Below, one piece after another: positions 11,129 to 22,500 of a DNA stretch of 64,000 bases. The stretch comes from Saccharum officinarum. Lineage: Eukaryota > Streptophyta > Magnoliopsida > Poales > Poaceae. A program made the position numbers and the translations under genes. Below the pieces are notes generated by a model that saw only the letters and a program-made list of their open reading frames with translations, had not been told where the DNA came from and did no database searches. The stretch lies in NCBI GenBank assembly GCA_020631735.1, contig CM036188.1, positions 18,146,214 through 18,210,213 on the forward strand, read 5' to 3'. Each line of letters starts with the position of its first letter. Positions within the stretch are counted from its first letter, which is position 1.

Positions 11129-11500
11129 GGCTAACCCTAAACCCTAACAAGAAGGCGGCGGCGACCTTTCTGTAGAGAAGGAGTGCGTGCTGTTCAAACT
11201 TAGAGTCGAGCGTATTGCAGAGGGACGAGGGAGGCGTGCGTGCTGCGAGAGACGAAGGGCGCCGTGGGAAGCGCGCGAGCGAGCCATGAATGCGGGCGAG
11301 GAACGAGGAGGGCACGGGCGCATTGAATGCGGCGGCAGCGGAGCAGACAGGCGCGCAACGGGCGGCTTGGCCAGGGACAATCGCGTCAAGAAGCCACCGC
11401 ATAGACATACAACGTCAAGCTTTGCGAAAACGGGAGCCCAGAACGTCAAGAATTTCGGGTATGAAGGGAGTACATGTACACACGTTTACTTAGACAGCCT

Positions 11501-11660
11501 CATGGGCCTTGTTCGGCTGGCTGGTTGCCAGCCAGCCAGCAGTGCTTTTCTCTCACACCAGTTCAGCACCAGCCACCAGCCAACAGCCAGCCAACAGTAT
11601 TTTTCTCTCACAATAAATCAGCCTCAGCCACCAGCCACCCGCCAGCCGAACGAGGCCATG
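11501..11660. mobile_element. Short MITE with GGCCTTGTTCGGCTGGC termini
   Basis: The left end CATGGGCCTTGTTCGGCTGG and the right end read inward (CATGGCCTCGTTCGGCTGGC) are near-perfect inverted repeats. The interior is built of CAGCCAGC/CCAGCCAC words. GCCT(CAT) repeats flank both ends and may be part of a hAT-type target duplication, though the exact boundary is ambiguous. Confidence 0.65.
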
Positions 11661-12016
11661 GCCTCATTTGGCCGGAGCTGAGCTGTGGCCAGCTGTGGTG
11701 CACTGCACTGCTCTGCTTTGCGTGGTGTGCTGTGTGCCATGTTGGGCGAACCACCTCCACAGGCTATCTCCATCTCCTCCTCTGTTCCTCTCTCTCCTCC
11801 CTCTCACAGTCACAGGCTCTTATCTCTATCCCTCACGGTCACGGGAATCGGGAGCACAGCTGCACACACAAGCCACACGCTATGGGCATACTAGTACTAG
11901 TTAGTACTGACATAGCAGGCTCGCCATCACAATCAGACAGCTTAAGCTTTGCTTTCCTCATTTCCCATCGTCCAAAACGCTTTCCTCTCCTTGCCGCCAC
12001 CGCTGCATGCATCACT

Positions 12017-12157
12017 ATGGCGAAGCTCGCGCTAGCCTTCCTGCTGCTAGTCGCCGTTGCGGCCTCGGCCTCTATCGCCGGCGAAGGCGAGTGGCGCCGT
12101 GCTTCGTCCAAGGCTCATAGGATGGCCGCGGTTCTTGCAAGCAACGGCGGCGCCTGA
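12017..12157 (+). CDS. Small predicted secreted peptide or truncated first exon
   Basis: A 46-codon frame encodes MAKLALAFLLLVAVAASASIAG followed by a short basic tail and a TGA. The first 20 or so residues are a classic signal peptide with an ASA-S type cleavage site. The ATG lies after a CT-rich, promoter-like stretch (11770-11990). The tail is short and has no cysteines, so it is not an obvious defensin or lipid-transfer protein. It may be the first exon of a larger secreted protein whose remainder was lost to the rearranged GC-rich sequence that follows. Confidence 0.4.
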   Translation: MAKLALAFLLLVAVAASASIAGEGEWRRASSKAHRMAAVLASNGGA

Positions 12158-12689
12158 TTCTAGCAGCTCGCACCGGCGGTTGCTTCTCCGGGCGATGTGG
12201 TCGACCGGCGGCGACTTCCTTCGATGTGGCCTCCCTAAGCCGGCGATGGCGCTGCAAAGCGTGGGCGTGTCGTAGCGGAGTAGGGGATTGGGCGGCGAGG
12301 CGGGTTGGTGCGCTGATGCTTCTGCTTCTGCTCCAGGTGTCCGCGCTGGGCGCCTGTGTCTCGGCGATGGGGCTCGCGCCACCCGAGGTCTCACGGGCCT
12401 GCGCCGCGGCGATGGGGGCCAGGCTTGGTGTGCGCAACTCCATTGAGGCGAGTTCTCCCGTGGGCTGGTGGTGGTCGGGGTCCAGGCGCGGTGGGCGCGT
12501 GGTTGTCACGGACTCGCTGGCGAGGTCCTGCCGGCGCCGTGGCCTCGGCCCGGCCATCGACGGAACGGCGCCAAGGTGCGGTGCAGTGACCTCGGCGTCT
12601 TCCTCCGTTAAGAAAGCAACTCATGACTCTTGGGGTCGTGAGTTCAATCCCCTGCGGCTGCATGCATGTGTGTTTATGACAAAAAAAAA
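12158..12689. other. GC-rich rearranged sequence ending in a possible SINE remnant
   Basis: High-GC DNA open in several frames on both strands, with Arg/Gly/Ala-rich translations that carry no recognisable domain. At 12618-12660 a segment with a B-box-like GAGTTCAATCCC is followed by an A run (12679-12690), suggesting a tRNA-derived SINE remnant. I call no gene here. Confidence 0.35.
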
Positions 12690-13372
12690 ACGTGACTTGT
12701 GACTTCCCATAGAAAAGGATGATGGAATGGTTGAGAGCCTAGTTCTGTTGGCGGCAGGGCGGATCTAGAATTAGGCCGGGGGGCCTAAAATAGCAGAGAG
12801 GGCTGCTCCTAGATGGGCTTCGCGTTGGGCCGCTGGGCTCCTTGTATTTGCAGCCCACCGGGGGGGGGTGCGCATCAGACCTAATGACGTGGTGAAAAAA
12901 GCAAGTGAAAAGCTTGAAAAATCTGGTCGAAATATTGTACATACCAAACGAGATTTATTCACTGAGTTCTTCATACAGAACGTCTTGTCTTGGTGCAGCA
13001 CAGCCCAATGCTCCGCACGGACTTCATGATCATTACCGCAGTGTCCATGCCTAGTAAATAATCTTGTACTTCTATCTACGCAGTCGTGCTGTATACCAAG
13101 GCCCGTGCAACACGAGTTAGATGCCGTCCAATCTTGCAGATGCTGCTGACCTTCCGTCCGATCTCCATGTCCACACAGCTATCAGTTCCGGTTGTTTTTT
13201 TTAGCCTTATCAGTTCCAGTTGTTTTGCGAAGGCAGTTCCGTTGATCCACTCGCCTGGTGGGGATGGACACGCATGACTGCATGCATCAGGTGCTGCACG
13301 GGCCTTGGGCGAGACGAGACCTAACCATTGAACGCGCTCACAAACACAGCTACATGAGTGTTTTTTTGGTAG
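12690..13372 (-). repeat. Copy 2 of the dispersed duplicated segment
   Basis: This matches 6195-6785 in the same orientation. The minus-strand coding tail is at 12971-13048 (26 codons with stop) and includes VRSIGLCCTKTRRSV. This copy has 6 more coding bases than copy 1 and holds extra sequence at 12757-12880 and about 13080-13300. The shared right portion includes TACATGAGTGTTTTTTT. Confidence 0.5.
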
Positions 13373-13982
13373 GAGGCGTGTAAACAATAGATAACTAAAG
13401 AATAAGATTTAGGGTCTGAGCCAGCTAATAACTAATCGCTGCTAATTTTAAGCATAGGGTTGTATGGATTCACTTGCTAATAGGTTGTTGGATGGTAAGT
13501 TGAAGGGTGTTCCCCCAACATAGAGTGGCCACTTTTTCATCCACCAGTGAAATTAAAACCCGCTGGGTCAACTAAAATGTCCAGGGGCACTTCATCTTCA
13601 TCAGACAATATTTTAGGAGAGTTTGGTGGTTGAGGAGGATGAACTTCAGCATCGCCTCCTGAATATTATGATCCCCATTATTTTCCGTCAGAGGTTCCAG
13701 ATTCAGATTTAAAAAAAACATTCTCAACTGGCTGCAGCAGATCATGAAGTCAAGTCCAACAAGTTGAGCTTATTGGTAAAGTTTGGAACTAGATTGACAA
13801 TCACCTCTTCAAGATTAGGTAAATCAGCTCGCTCATTGTTCAAGTCAATGTCAATTTGTCCAGGCTGGGCTTCCTAGTCCCCAAGGATGATTTGGGCCGG
13901 TGGGGCAGGCCAAGGATCCCAACCCACAGCAGCATAAGGAGCCTGATGTACGGGTTGGTGAAGATGTGGCCAATGAACATTC
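13373..13982. other. Decayed sequence, no gene called
   Basis: Minus-strand reading of 13700-13870 gives protein-like pieces (IDLNNERADLPNLEE) broken by stops. I cannot identify the source. Nothing else is seen. Confidence 0.3.
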
Positions 13983-14415
13983 TGTTGGAACCGAGACGGG
14001 GCTCGGCTTCCGGTCCGGCTCAGCTCGCTGTACGCGTGAGTCGGCGCCTCCACGGGCCCAGGTCCACAGAGCACACACATCAAGGTCTGGGCCTAACTCA
14101 ACCCAAAAGACTAGTCTGATAGGTGAGGACTGTCACGCCTTATATGTTGTGCTCCCCCCACCTTCGATTACCGATGTGGGACTAACCCCAATAATCTCTC
14201 CCGTAGTCACACATCGGTCCCAACTCTTCAACTCACATAAGTTGTGTGGCCAAGACGTTGTCATGATGGGGCCCCTCCTTTAGCGGGCTCCTGCGTCTAT
14301 GTGTGATCCTGCCGAGATTTGTTACGGATTTGGCTTTTTCTAACCATGGGCTCTGATACTAATTATTGGAACCGAGACTGGGCTCGGCTTCCGGTCCGGC
14401 CCAGTTCGCTGTACG
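13983..14415 (-). mobile_element. TRIM-like LTR element fragment, antisense
   Basis: GGAACCGAGAC-GGGCTCGGCTTCCGG occurs at 13987 and again at 14369. Just left of the second copy, read on the minus strand, is TAGTATCAGAGCCCATGG, a primer-binding site complementary to initiator methionine tRNA with one change. This is the order 5' LTR, PBS, internal, 3' LTR on the minus strand. There is no coding capacity. The second copy is cut after about 48 bp, where gypsy integrase sequence begins. Confidence 0.5.
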
Positions 14416-14418
14416 TAG

Positions 14419-15258
14419 TTTACATCTCATTATTGGCAAAAGATACATAAATCACTAGGAACCAAGCTGAACTTTAGTACAACCTACCATCCACAGACAG
14501 ATGGACAGACGAAGAGAATTAATCAGATATTGGAAGATATGTTGAGAGCTTGTGCTTTACAATATGGTACTAGTTGGGATAAGAGTTTGCCTTATGCAGA
14601 GTTCTCTTATAACAATAGTTATCAGAAGAGTCTTCAGATGGCACCGTTTAAAGCTCTGTATGGACGAAAGTGTAGAACCCCGTTGTTCTGGAATCAGACA
14701 GGGGAAAGTCAAGTGTTTGGGCCTGATGTACTCAAGGATGCTGAAAAGAAAGTAAGAATGATTAAAGATAATCTGAAAATAGCCCAGTCCAAACAGAAGA
14801 GTTATGCTGATACTCGGAGGAGAGAGTTGACTTTTGAAGTAGGGGATTATGTCTACTTGAAAGTATCGCCAATGAGGAGTGTGAAAAGGTTCAACATGAA
14901 AGGGAAATTGGTACCAAGGTATATTGGACCTTTCAAGATCATAGAAAGACGTGGTGAGGTGGCATATCAGTTGGAATTACTTGAGAGTTTGGCAGGTGTA
15001 CATGATGTGTTTCACGTGTCTCAACTTAAGAAATATTTGCGAGTACCAGAGGAGCAGATTCCGTTAGAGGAGCTCACTGTTAAAGAGAACCTCACATATG
15101 AAGAGTTTCCCGTTAAAATTCTAGAGACTGCTGAAAAAGTCACGAGAAGTCGAACTATCAAAATGTGTAAGGTTCAGTGGAATCGGTACACTAAGGATAA
15201 GGCTACCTGGGAAAGAGAATAGGATCTGAGGAAAACCTACTCGCAACTGTTCGAGTAA
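14419..15258 (+). pseudogene. Ty3/gypsy polyprotein fragment: integrase C-terminus and tail
   Basis: The frame opens inside the integrase core (FTSHYWQKIH..., then TTYHPQTDGQTKR) and continues through the GPY/F-type module (KLVPRYIGPFKI, VFHVSQLKKYL) to a chromodomain-like tail (VQWNRYTKDKATWERE). In this family the QTDGQT motif is followed by the catalytic Glu; here the codon gives Lys. A TAG interrupts the tail at 15220-15222 and the frame then continues to TAA at 15256-15258. Everything upstream (gag, protease, reverse transcriptase) is missing. A purine-rich tract (15291-15305) and a long LTR follow. Confidence 0.85.
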
Positions 15259-15305
15259 GCATCAACTGAATCTCGGGACGAGATTCGTCTTAAGGGGGGT
15301 AGAAT

Positions 15306-18056
15306 TGTAACACCCTAAAATTTTGGGATATTAAAAAGTAGGTAAATATGATTTTATAATGCAATTTGGTGGGCATACAAATTTAGAGTAATAATAATTT
15401 TTATTAACTTAAAATAAAATATAAGGGTAGAAACATGTTTGTGCACTCATGCTGTTGCATTTGAATTTTTGTATGGAGTGGTTTGATTCAAATTCAAAAT
15501 AGGATTCAAAATCATTTGAAAATGCTTTGAAATAATTGAAAAGGAAAAAGAAAAAGGAATTTCATTCTCCCCGACTTTCGGCCTGTGAAGCCCGGCGGCC
15601 CATCCCTCGCCCGCAGCCCACCACCGCGCACGGCCGCTTGCTTCTCCGCGCGTGGGCCGTCTCCGCGTGGCCGCTTCCCCGTTTCCCTGCTTTGGGCCGA
15701 GCCCGGCTAGCCCAACTCGCGCGCGATGCCGCAGCTTTCTTCCCCTGCGTCGCTGACACCGTGACCCCATCTGTCAGGCGACGTCTTCTTCCTTCCCACG
15801 ACACGAGATGGATTTCTTTCCATCGTTCCTCCAACCGAATCCGAGTCTAAATCCTCCCCTTCCTTTCTTGGAACCGCCTTCGGGCTATATAAACGAGCTC
15901 GCGCACCCCTCCGCTCCATCCTACCTTGAAGCGAAGCACCGAAGCCGTCCCGAGGAGGCTCCGCTCGAACCACCGTCAGAGCCGTCCGCCATCCCGAGCA
16001 CCGCACCGTCTTCGGGTCAGCTCCGCCTTCGTATTCTACCTTGGTGAGCTCGCCTTGTTCTCTACTTCATCTCGGTGTTCTTCTTTCACGAGGTGATGCT
16101 GTGAATCGCGAGTTCGCACTCTCCGGCGATGGCGCCGCCGCGGAAATCGTCGTCGGGATTGTTTTCCGGCCGGAGCGCCGCCTAGCTTTCCCCGATTCAA
16201 TTCGAACCATCCATCTCGTATCCAACGGTTGATATTAGACGGTACCGGTTCGGATGGACGTTTTGCTAAAGAGTCCCTGCGCTTTTTAAATATGTAACCC
16301 GCAATCCAAAGCGTATTCCCGTATCGCGTTTTATTCTTTTGAAAGCGTAGTTTGATCTCAGTTAATTCAAAAATACGTTTTCAGCTATTTACAGTTTTGC
16401 CACTGAGTTTGTTTTAGTCATAATTTATCCGTTTTAACTCCGATTTGACCTGTTCAAATTGCGTTAGATTTGTATTTGCGAGCTCTACATGATAGTAGCA
16501 CTGTACAGTAGGTTTGTGATATTTTATTTTTCAAGTTTGAATTAAAGTAGTTACTTTTCTATAGGAAATCTTCGTAAATTCATAATTTCGTCGTTTTAAC
16601 TCTGTTTTTCGTGATCTTCGCGTCTGTGTGATCCTAGCGAGTTGTAGATTCGTTTTAAAAACTTTTTATCGTATTTAATTACTGTTGGTGTACTGTTCTA
16701 ATTATAGTCTTGCTTGTTTATGCATGATTGTTCTAGATGAATGTTGTTGCTATTGTTGATCGAGTATAGACGGTGAGCAATTCGTTGGAGATTAGGAGTT
16801 TTTCTACGAGCAAGATCATCAGAACTAGTTTGAGCAAGGCAAGTATAGCATGGGATTATCCTTGTTGTCCTATTCACATTAAGCAAATAATATCATTATG
16901 GATATACTCCTTTGTTAAGGATGACTTAGTGTTGATCTTATTCCTTGATACCTATTATATTGCATGGAGTAGTATTGTTAGTGCTTAATATGAACTATGA
17001 TCATGTAAATTGACTAATGGAATATGCAATAAACATTAAAAGATGATTTTTATTACTGTTTAAAGGGGACTAGAGCATGGGGTTATTTTGGTGCTCTCGT
17101 TACTCTCCATAAGAACTTATCTGTAAGCGAACATCCGGGACTTACAGTACAACTGTGAGGGCTATAATGGCTCTGGCTTTAGTCATATAGAAGAACATTT
17201 TCTAGCTTGTTAGTGGTATTCCTTTTTGGCGTAAGAATGACTTGACGAATCGGATATAGTGCGGCTCTGTCCTCATGTGTATAGGCTGCGTGTTATTGTG
17301 TCATTTGAAAGGGGGGCTCTACATCTGTTTGCCGAGTGAAATCTAATGACCCTAACTTGTTAGACGAACCTTCGAAAGACTTCATAGTGTTCACCTGCCT
17401 GCTCACCTTGGAAGTGTTTTGGGAGTAATTAACCCGGGCATATGGGCAACATGACTCACAGTGAAAGTATACAACCTCTGTAGAGTGTAAAACTATTATA
17501 ACAGCCGTGCTCACGGTCACGAGTGGCCTTGGACCCTTATGGAATAGTTGATCATTAATAATGAATATGTTTTTGTTATTCGTTAATCATTTCACATGGA
17601 TCATATGTTTATTGTTTACATTGAGACACTTTGATATTATTGATATACTGAAATAATATCAATTAAAAGCTACATGCTGATAAACCTATGTTATGTCTTT
17701 GAACCTCATGAACCCCATGTTACACTTGTTGAGTATGAGATGTACTTACGCTTGTTTATTTTTCTTACTTGGATAAAAATCCCGGATGGGTAACAGATGG
17801 TGTAAATAGTGACTACTACTACTTCCCTGAAGATTACTAGACTTGCAGTCAACCAGTCAATGTGCCTGTGAATGGAGCTACCACGAGAGTTTTATATTTT
17901 ACTTCCGCTACATTATTGTAAAGACTATGTGATAATAATCATGATATAATGACATTTATGATGATACATCCTTTATAATTTGTTAACTTATATGTGATTG
18001 ATCTCTGGACACACATAAGAGTATGCACTCTATTTGGTCGTTAAATGGGTGTGACA
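15306..18056 (+). mobile_element. 3' LTR of a Ty3/gypsy element, about 2.75 kb
   Basis: It begins TGTAACACCC directly after a polypurine tract (AAGGGGGGTAGAAT) and ends GGGTGTGACA, giving TG...CA termini. A TATA box lies inside a GC-rich block. ORFs inside it are not supported. With the 5' half of the element gone, no target duplication can be checked. Confidence 0.8.
15885..15894 (+). promoter_or_regulatory. TATA box of the LTR
   Basis: CTATATAAAC lies about 580 bp into the LTR within a GC-rich segment, the expected position for the U3 promoter. Transcription would start about 30 bp downstream. Confidence 0.55.
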
Positions 18057-18269
18057 TGGTGCAGCCAACAACATCCTATGCAGCTTCCTCTAAAATAGTC
18101 ATAACTCCTAACTCGGTAGTTTAATATGCACCATTTGTGGTGTTGGAAAGTAGTCTTACATATCTTTCCTATGATATAGTATATGAATGTTGGAACCATC
18201 GACAATACTACCAGCATGTCACAAAATATAGCAAACAATGATTTTTGCATGCTTCTCTTGGCCTTATTA
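18057..18269. other. Unassigned retroelement-like sequence
   Basis: AT-rich, non-coding. The phrase TAACTCCTAACTCGGTAGTT resembles LTR sequence of grass retroelements, but I cannot delimit an element. Confidence 0.25.
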
Positions 18270-18460
18270 GGCTAGTTTCAGTGGAGTTTCATCAGAGTTT
18301 CATGGGTATTAAATAGGCTGATGTGGCACTGTATTGATGAAGAGAGAGATGATAAGAGTTTCATGAGAGTAGAGAAAATTTTATGGGGATAAAACTCTTC
18401 TGCACTGTTTCCAAAATACGGATGCATCGGTAACCGATCTATGAAATCCCCACTGAGACA
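18270..18460. mobile_element. Tourist-like MITE
   Basis: The left end (GGCTAGTTTCAGTGGAGTTT after TTA) and the right end read inward (GTCTCAGTGGGGATTTCAT) are imperfect inverted repeats. TTA to the left fits a PIF/Harbinger-type duplication; the right-hand copy is not clear. Confidence 0.55.
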
Positions 18461-18678
18461 CATGAGAGAAGTCTTGTCCTCGAGGACCGAGCTAGGACTG
18501 GGTTGGTTTGCTTTAATAGAGGGTCTCAGGCTGTCCACCCATGTACTAGCATTGGCTGGTGCGGGTGTCTCTCGTCATTTTTCTTAAAAGATGGGCCACA
18601 GCTATGGCACCTTAAAAGAAGATTTTGTTCTTTTTTTTTTGAAGGAAAGAAGATTTTGTTCTCATCTTCACTAGGCTC

Positions 18679-19014
18679 TTGTTCAATCGCACAATGGACC
18701 TATATGGGCCCTACGACCTAATTGCACATGTGAGGCTCCCAACTGCCGAAGCACCAAGCAGCAGTAGAGTCCAGCAGCACTGGTTAGCGTTTGAGTTCTT
18801 CATGGAAATGGCAAGAACCCTCAAGATGCAGCTACGACCTGACGACGTCAAGGAGCTTCAGGAGCTCAAGCAACTCGCTGCAGAAGAAAGCTACTTCGGC
18901 TATGGCACAATCTCCAACAACCTGATGCTCCAAGCTTTAGGGAGAGAGTACATTTACTATTTTGGATCAGATTCGTCGCTGCGATGTATGATTCACAAAT
19001 TTTGCAACGTCTAG
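18679..19014 (+). CDS. Unidentified small coding candidate
   Basis: A 111-codon frame with one more possible ATG at 18694. The translation has ordinary amino-acid composition and an amphipathic, helix-rich middle (FFMEMARTLKMQL, DDVKELQELKQLAAEE), then NNLMLQALGREYIYYFGSD. Codon use is closer to that of a gene than of the flanking repeats. It points toward the 3' end of the coatomer gene on the other strand. The final residues after FGSDSS may be read-through beyond a splice site. I do not recognise the family; it may be a fragment. Confidence 0.35.
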   Translation: MFNRTMDLYGPYDLIAHVRLPTAEAPSSSRVQQHWLAFEFFMEMARTLKMQLRPDDVKELQELKQLAAEESYFGYGTISNNLMLQALGREYIYYFGSDSSLRCMIHKFCNV

Positions 19015-19542
19015 TTCTGTTGGTCTTTAAAAATGGACATGTTGATGTATGATTCGCAAATTTTGAGGCACTATTTGTACTATACTTGAGCAACGACAGT
19101 GTCACAGACTCACAGTCAGTCAGTAACAGTTAGTATCCTGATATACTGTCAGTCGTCAACTGATAAAGATAAAGCAAGGAACACATCTGAGCGTATCTAT
19201 ACTTTGACGCTGAATGTAGTGCTTGGACGAGATAAAAGAATCTATGATGATTTTATTATTTGCAATATGACATGAATTTGGATGACAGTTCAGTACAAGG
19301 ATTCATAAAGTCAGTACCTGATAGTATAAGTATACCAAAATTCTTCATTCTGTAAGCTAGAACAAGGCTACACAATCCTGTACACACAGGATGGAAATCT
19401 CTACAACCACCTGCCAAACGACTCCAGCGCATCCAAAATAATTGGCTATCCTGAAAATTGGTAGGCAACTAGCAAAATTTGAGTTCCAGTCAGGCCATTA
19501 TGGCAACAGGGGTGATATCTACCTGCCACGGTGATCAACGAC
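19015..19542. other. 3' flank of the coatomer gene
   Basis: Non-coding sequence between the small + strand frame and the COPB stop codon. It should contain the COPB 3' UTR and polyadenylation region; no signal can be placed with certainty. Confidence 0.4.
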
Positions 19543-22500
19543 TCATGGCTGAGCTAAGCTGTTGCCTCCCTTCTGTTTTAGGGTGATCTTATCTCCTAAG
19601 CTGAGCGCGATTCCTTGGGTCTTGCTTCTTATCCTGATGTAGCCACTTAACTTGCCATCAGCCTGCTTCTCAACACTGATATTCACCAGAGCATCCTCGC
19701 CAAACACACTATTGGCATAGAGATTCGCAGCAAGGAACCCACATTCTCCATTGAGCGCAGATCTGATGTAAGTAGAAAATGAGAAATGCGTTAGCAAACA
19801 AAGCACTCAAATGCACAGCGCAAAGTTATCATACTTCCAGCCTAATAGAACTTCAAAATATCCCACATACCAGCACTCATTCAACAATTAGCGATGTTCA
19901 GTGTAACAATTTCCCAGTTTTCAACCAATTTAATAACTAAACAGCTTTTCTAAGTGAAAACAAATGGGAGGGTTCTCGGTTTCGCAGCACCAAATTAAGC
20001 AACCATGTACTTCCAATACAAGGAGTAATCATATGTAGAATAATAAATAATAAGGGGTATTTGGATCTCGGTCCATGCATGGTTCCCTTGGTAAAGAACT
20101 ATGGTACATTTCTTCTACTTTATGCAATTTCTGCTCAGCTCTTGTAACAAAGAAAGGTAATTTGATCTTAGTCATATAACTCAAGCAAACATGACTGGCC
20201 TTGCAACCTAGGAAACTGAGTAACAACCATATTGACCTAAATAGGTCACTCCTGCTGTAGAACAGACATATGAACAAATAGACATTACACTAGTTTATTT
20301 TGTATACAGAGAAAGTGTCAAGGGCGTAGCGATCTAGGGTAGCTGGCCCTCGACTACGCAGTTCGTAGTCTCGTGCCGTGTCTTCCAGAGCAGAGGTTAT
20401 GCCCCTCACGGCTCCTGGGCTTGAGAACGAGAGAGAGAGATTAGATAACTGATTTCTTGCTTGCCCCTCCAATTCCGGTTTACAGAGTATATATGGCCGT
20501 CGGCCCTAACCAAACGGGAGCAACAAACTCCTAGAATCAAGGTGCTAAATAAAGGAAGTAACAAATCATAATTGATAACTATCTTTAGGAAAATCAGCCA
20601 CCAATCGCGCCGTGGCCCTGATGCATGTCCGTGGTCACCGCGGCGCCTTCTGTTCCCGCTTTCGCCGCGCGTGCCGCGGCCCTGCGGACGTCTCTGGCCC
20701 GACGCGTGCGCGTGTACGGTCTCCCGTACATGACATCTATCCCCCCCTCGAGAGACAGCTCGTCCTCGAGCTGGAAGTGAGGAAAGCGCGCGCTGAAAGA
20801 GTCTAAGTCCTCCCATGTTGCCGATGCCGCAGACTCGTTCTTCCAGTGCACGAGTAACTGACGCACGCCGCGTGCAAGGCGAGCCTTGACGACGCGCTCA
20901 GGCTCCGGCACCGTGGCCCCGTTGTGGACGGCCGGTAGAGGCGGAGGCGTAGTCGGAGGAGCTCCCACCCATGGCTTAAGGAGTCCAACATGGAACACGT
21001 CATGAAGACGGGCGCGCGGAGGCAGCTCCAGGCGAACGGCGACGTCGTTGATCACTTCCACGATGCGGTAGGGGCCGAAGTAGCGTGGCTTCAGCTTCCC
21101 GGTGGCGACGACGTCAAGCGAGGCGATTGGGCAGTGGCGGAGGCAGAGTAGAACCCAGTCGCCGAGCTTGTAGGAGACGGCACGGTGTTGCTTGTCGTAG
21201 TGGCATTTCTGAGTGGTCTGCGCCTGCTGGAGCCGGTAGCGCACGTCGTGTAGGAACTCGTCACGTTCTGCCATGGTCTTGGCGACAGCAGCGACACGCG
21301 TCTCCCCAGGTTCATAGGAGCGGATGCTGGGGGGATTGCGGCCATAGACCACGCGAAACGGCGTGTCGCGTAAGGAGGACTGGTAGGCCGTATTGTAGAC
21401 GAACTCCGCCCACGGGAGCCACCTGAGCCACTGCCTTGGACGATCCCCTGTAAAACAGCGCAAATACATGGTGATGACGCGGTTAGCAGCTTCCGTTTGG
21501 CCATCCGACTGCGGGTGGAAAGCCGTCGTCATATGAAGCTTGGCCCCCATGAGCCGCATCATCTCTTGCCAGAACTTGGAGGTGAAAACGGGATCGCGAT
21601 CCGACACCATGGACTGAGGCATGCCATGAAGACGAACGATCTCGGCGAAGAACGCCTGAGCCACGGACTCCGCGGAGTAGGGGTGGGCAAGCGGGATGAA
21701 GTGGGCGTATTTGCTGAAACGGTCCACCACCGTGAGGATGACCGACTTGCCTTGCACCTTGGGAAGAGCTTCCACGAAGTCGAGGCCAATGTCACTCCAC
21801 ACCGCCGAGGGCACCGGGAGGGGTAGCAGCAGCCCGGCGGGGTGGAGGTGCTCTGCCTTATTGCGCTGGCACGTGGCGCAGGTGCGGATGAAGTCCTGGA
21901 CGATGGTCCTCATGCCGGGGAAGTGAAAATCCTGATGCAGCCGATGTAGAGTGCGTTGGACGCCTTCGTGACCGTCGTTGTGCACGGCAGCGAGGAGCTC
22001 CTGCAGCAACGGCGAGTCCGAGCCGATGTAGATACGGCCGCCGTAGGTGAGGAGGCCGTCGCGTACCGCCCACGGCGCCGCCCGCGTGCCCGCCGTGACC
22101 TCGTCGTGGAGCGCTAGGAGCGCCGGTTCGGTCTGCTGGGCAAGGCAGAGCCTGTCGAAGAAGGCGAACCGCGGCGCGGACAGAGAGAGCACCGCGGCCG
22201 TCTCGACGTCGCAGTCGGTGTCCCGGCGGGAGAGGGCATCGGCGACGGTGTTCTGGGCGCCCGGCTTGTACTCAACCATGAAGTCAAAGCCGAGGAGCTT
22301 CCCCACCCAGTGGTGTTGCGGAATCGTGGCCAACCGCTGGTCGAGCAGGTACTTGAGGCTGTAGTGGTCGGTCTTTACGGTGAATCGCCGGCCCCAGAGG
22401 TACGGTCTCCAGTGGCGGACGGCGTGCACCAGGCCAATCAATTCCTGCTCGTACGCGGCGAGGGCGCGGTGTCGGGGTGCAATGGGCTTGCTGTAGTACG

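Larger units (their letters stand above)
7837..11470 (+). mobile_element. Mariner-like element (plant MLE), near full length
   Basis: The two ends are inverted repeats of about 27 bp: CTCCCTCCATACCCGAAATT on the left and the same sequence with one C-to-T change read from the right. TA flanks each side (7835-7836 and 11471-11472). The 3.6-kb interior holds a DD39D transposase gene in the plus direction, now broken, and a separate antisense ORF near the right end. The termini resemble those of Stowaway MITEs, which plant MLE transposases are known to mobilise. The ends look competent; the transposase does not. Confidence 0.92.

Noticed and set aside
11129..11150. Interstitial telomere repeat
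   Set aside because: Only two CCCTAAA-type units; better explained as a telo-box in the leader of the antisense ORF.
12072..12702. Several ORFs of 77-161 codons on both strands
   Set aside because: No domain or splice support, Arg/Gly/Pro-rich in every frame, as expected of GC-rich DNA with few stop codons.
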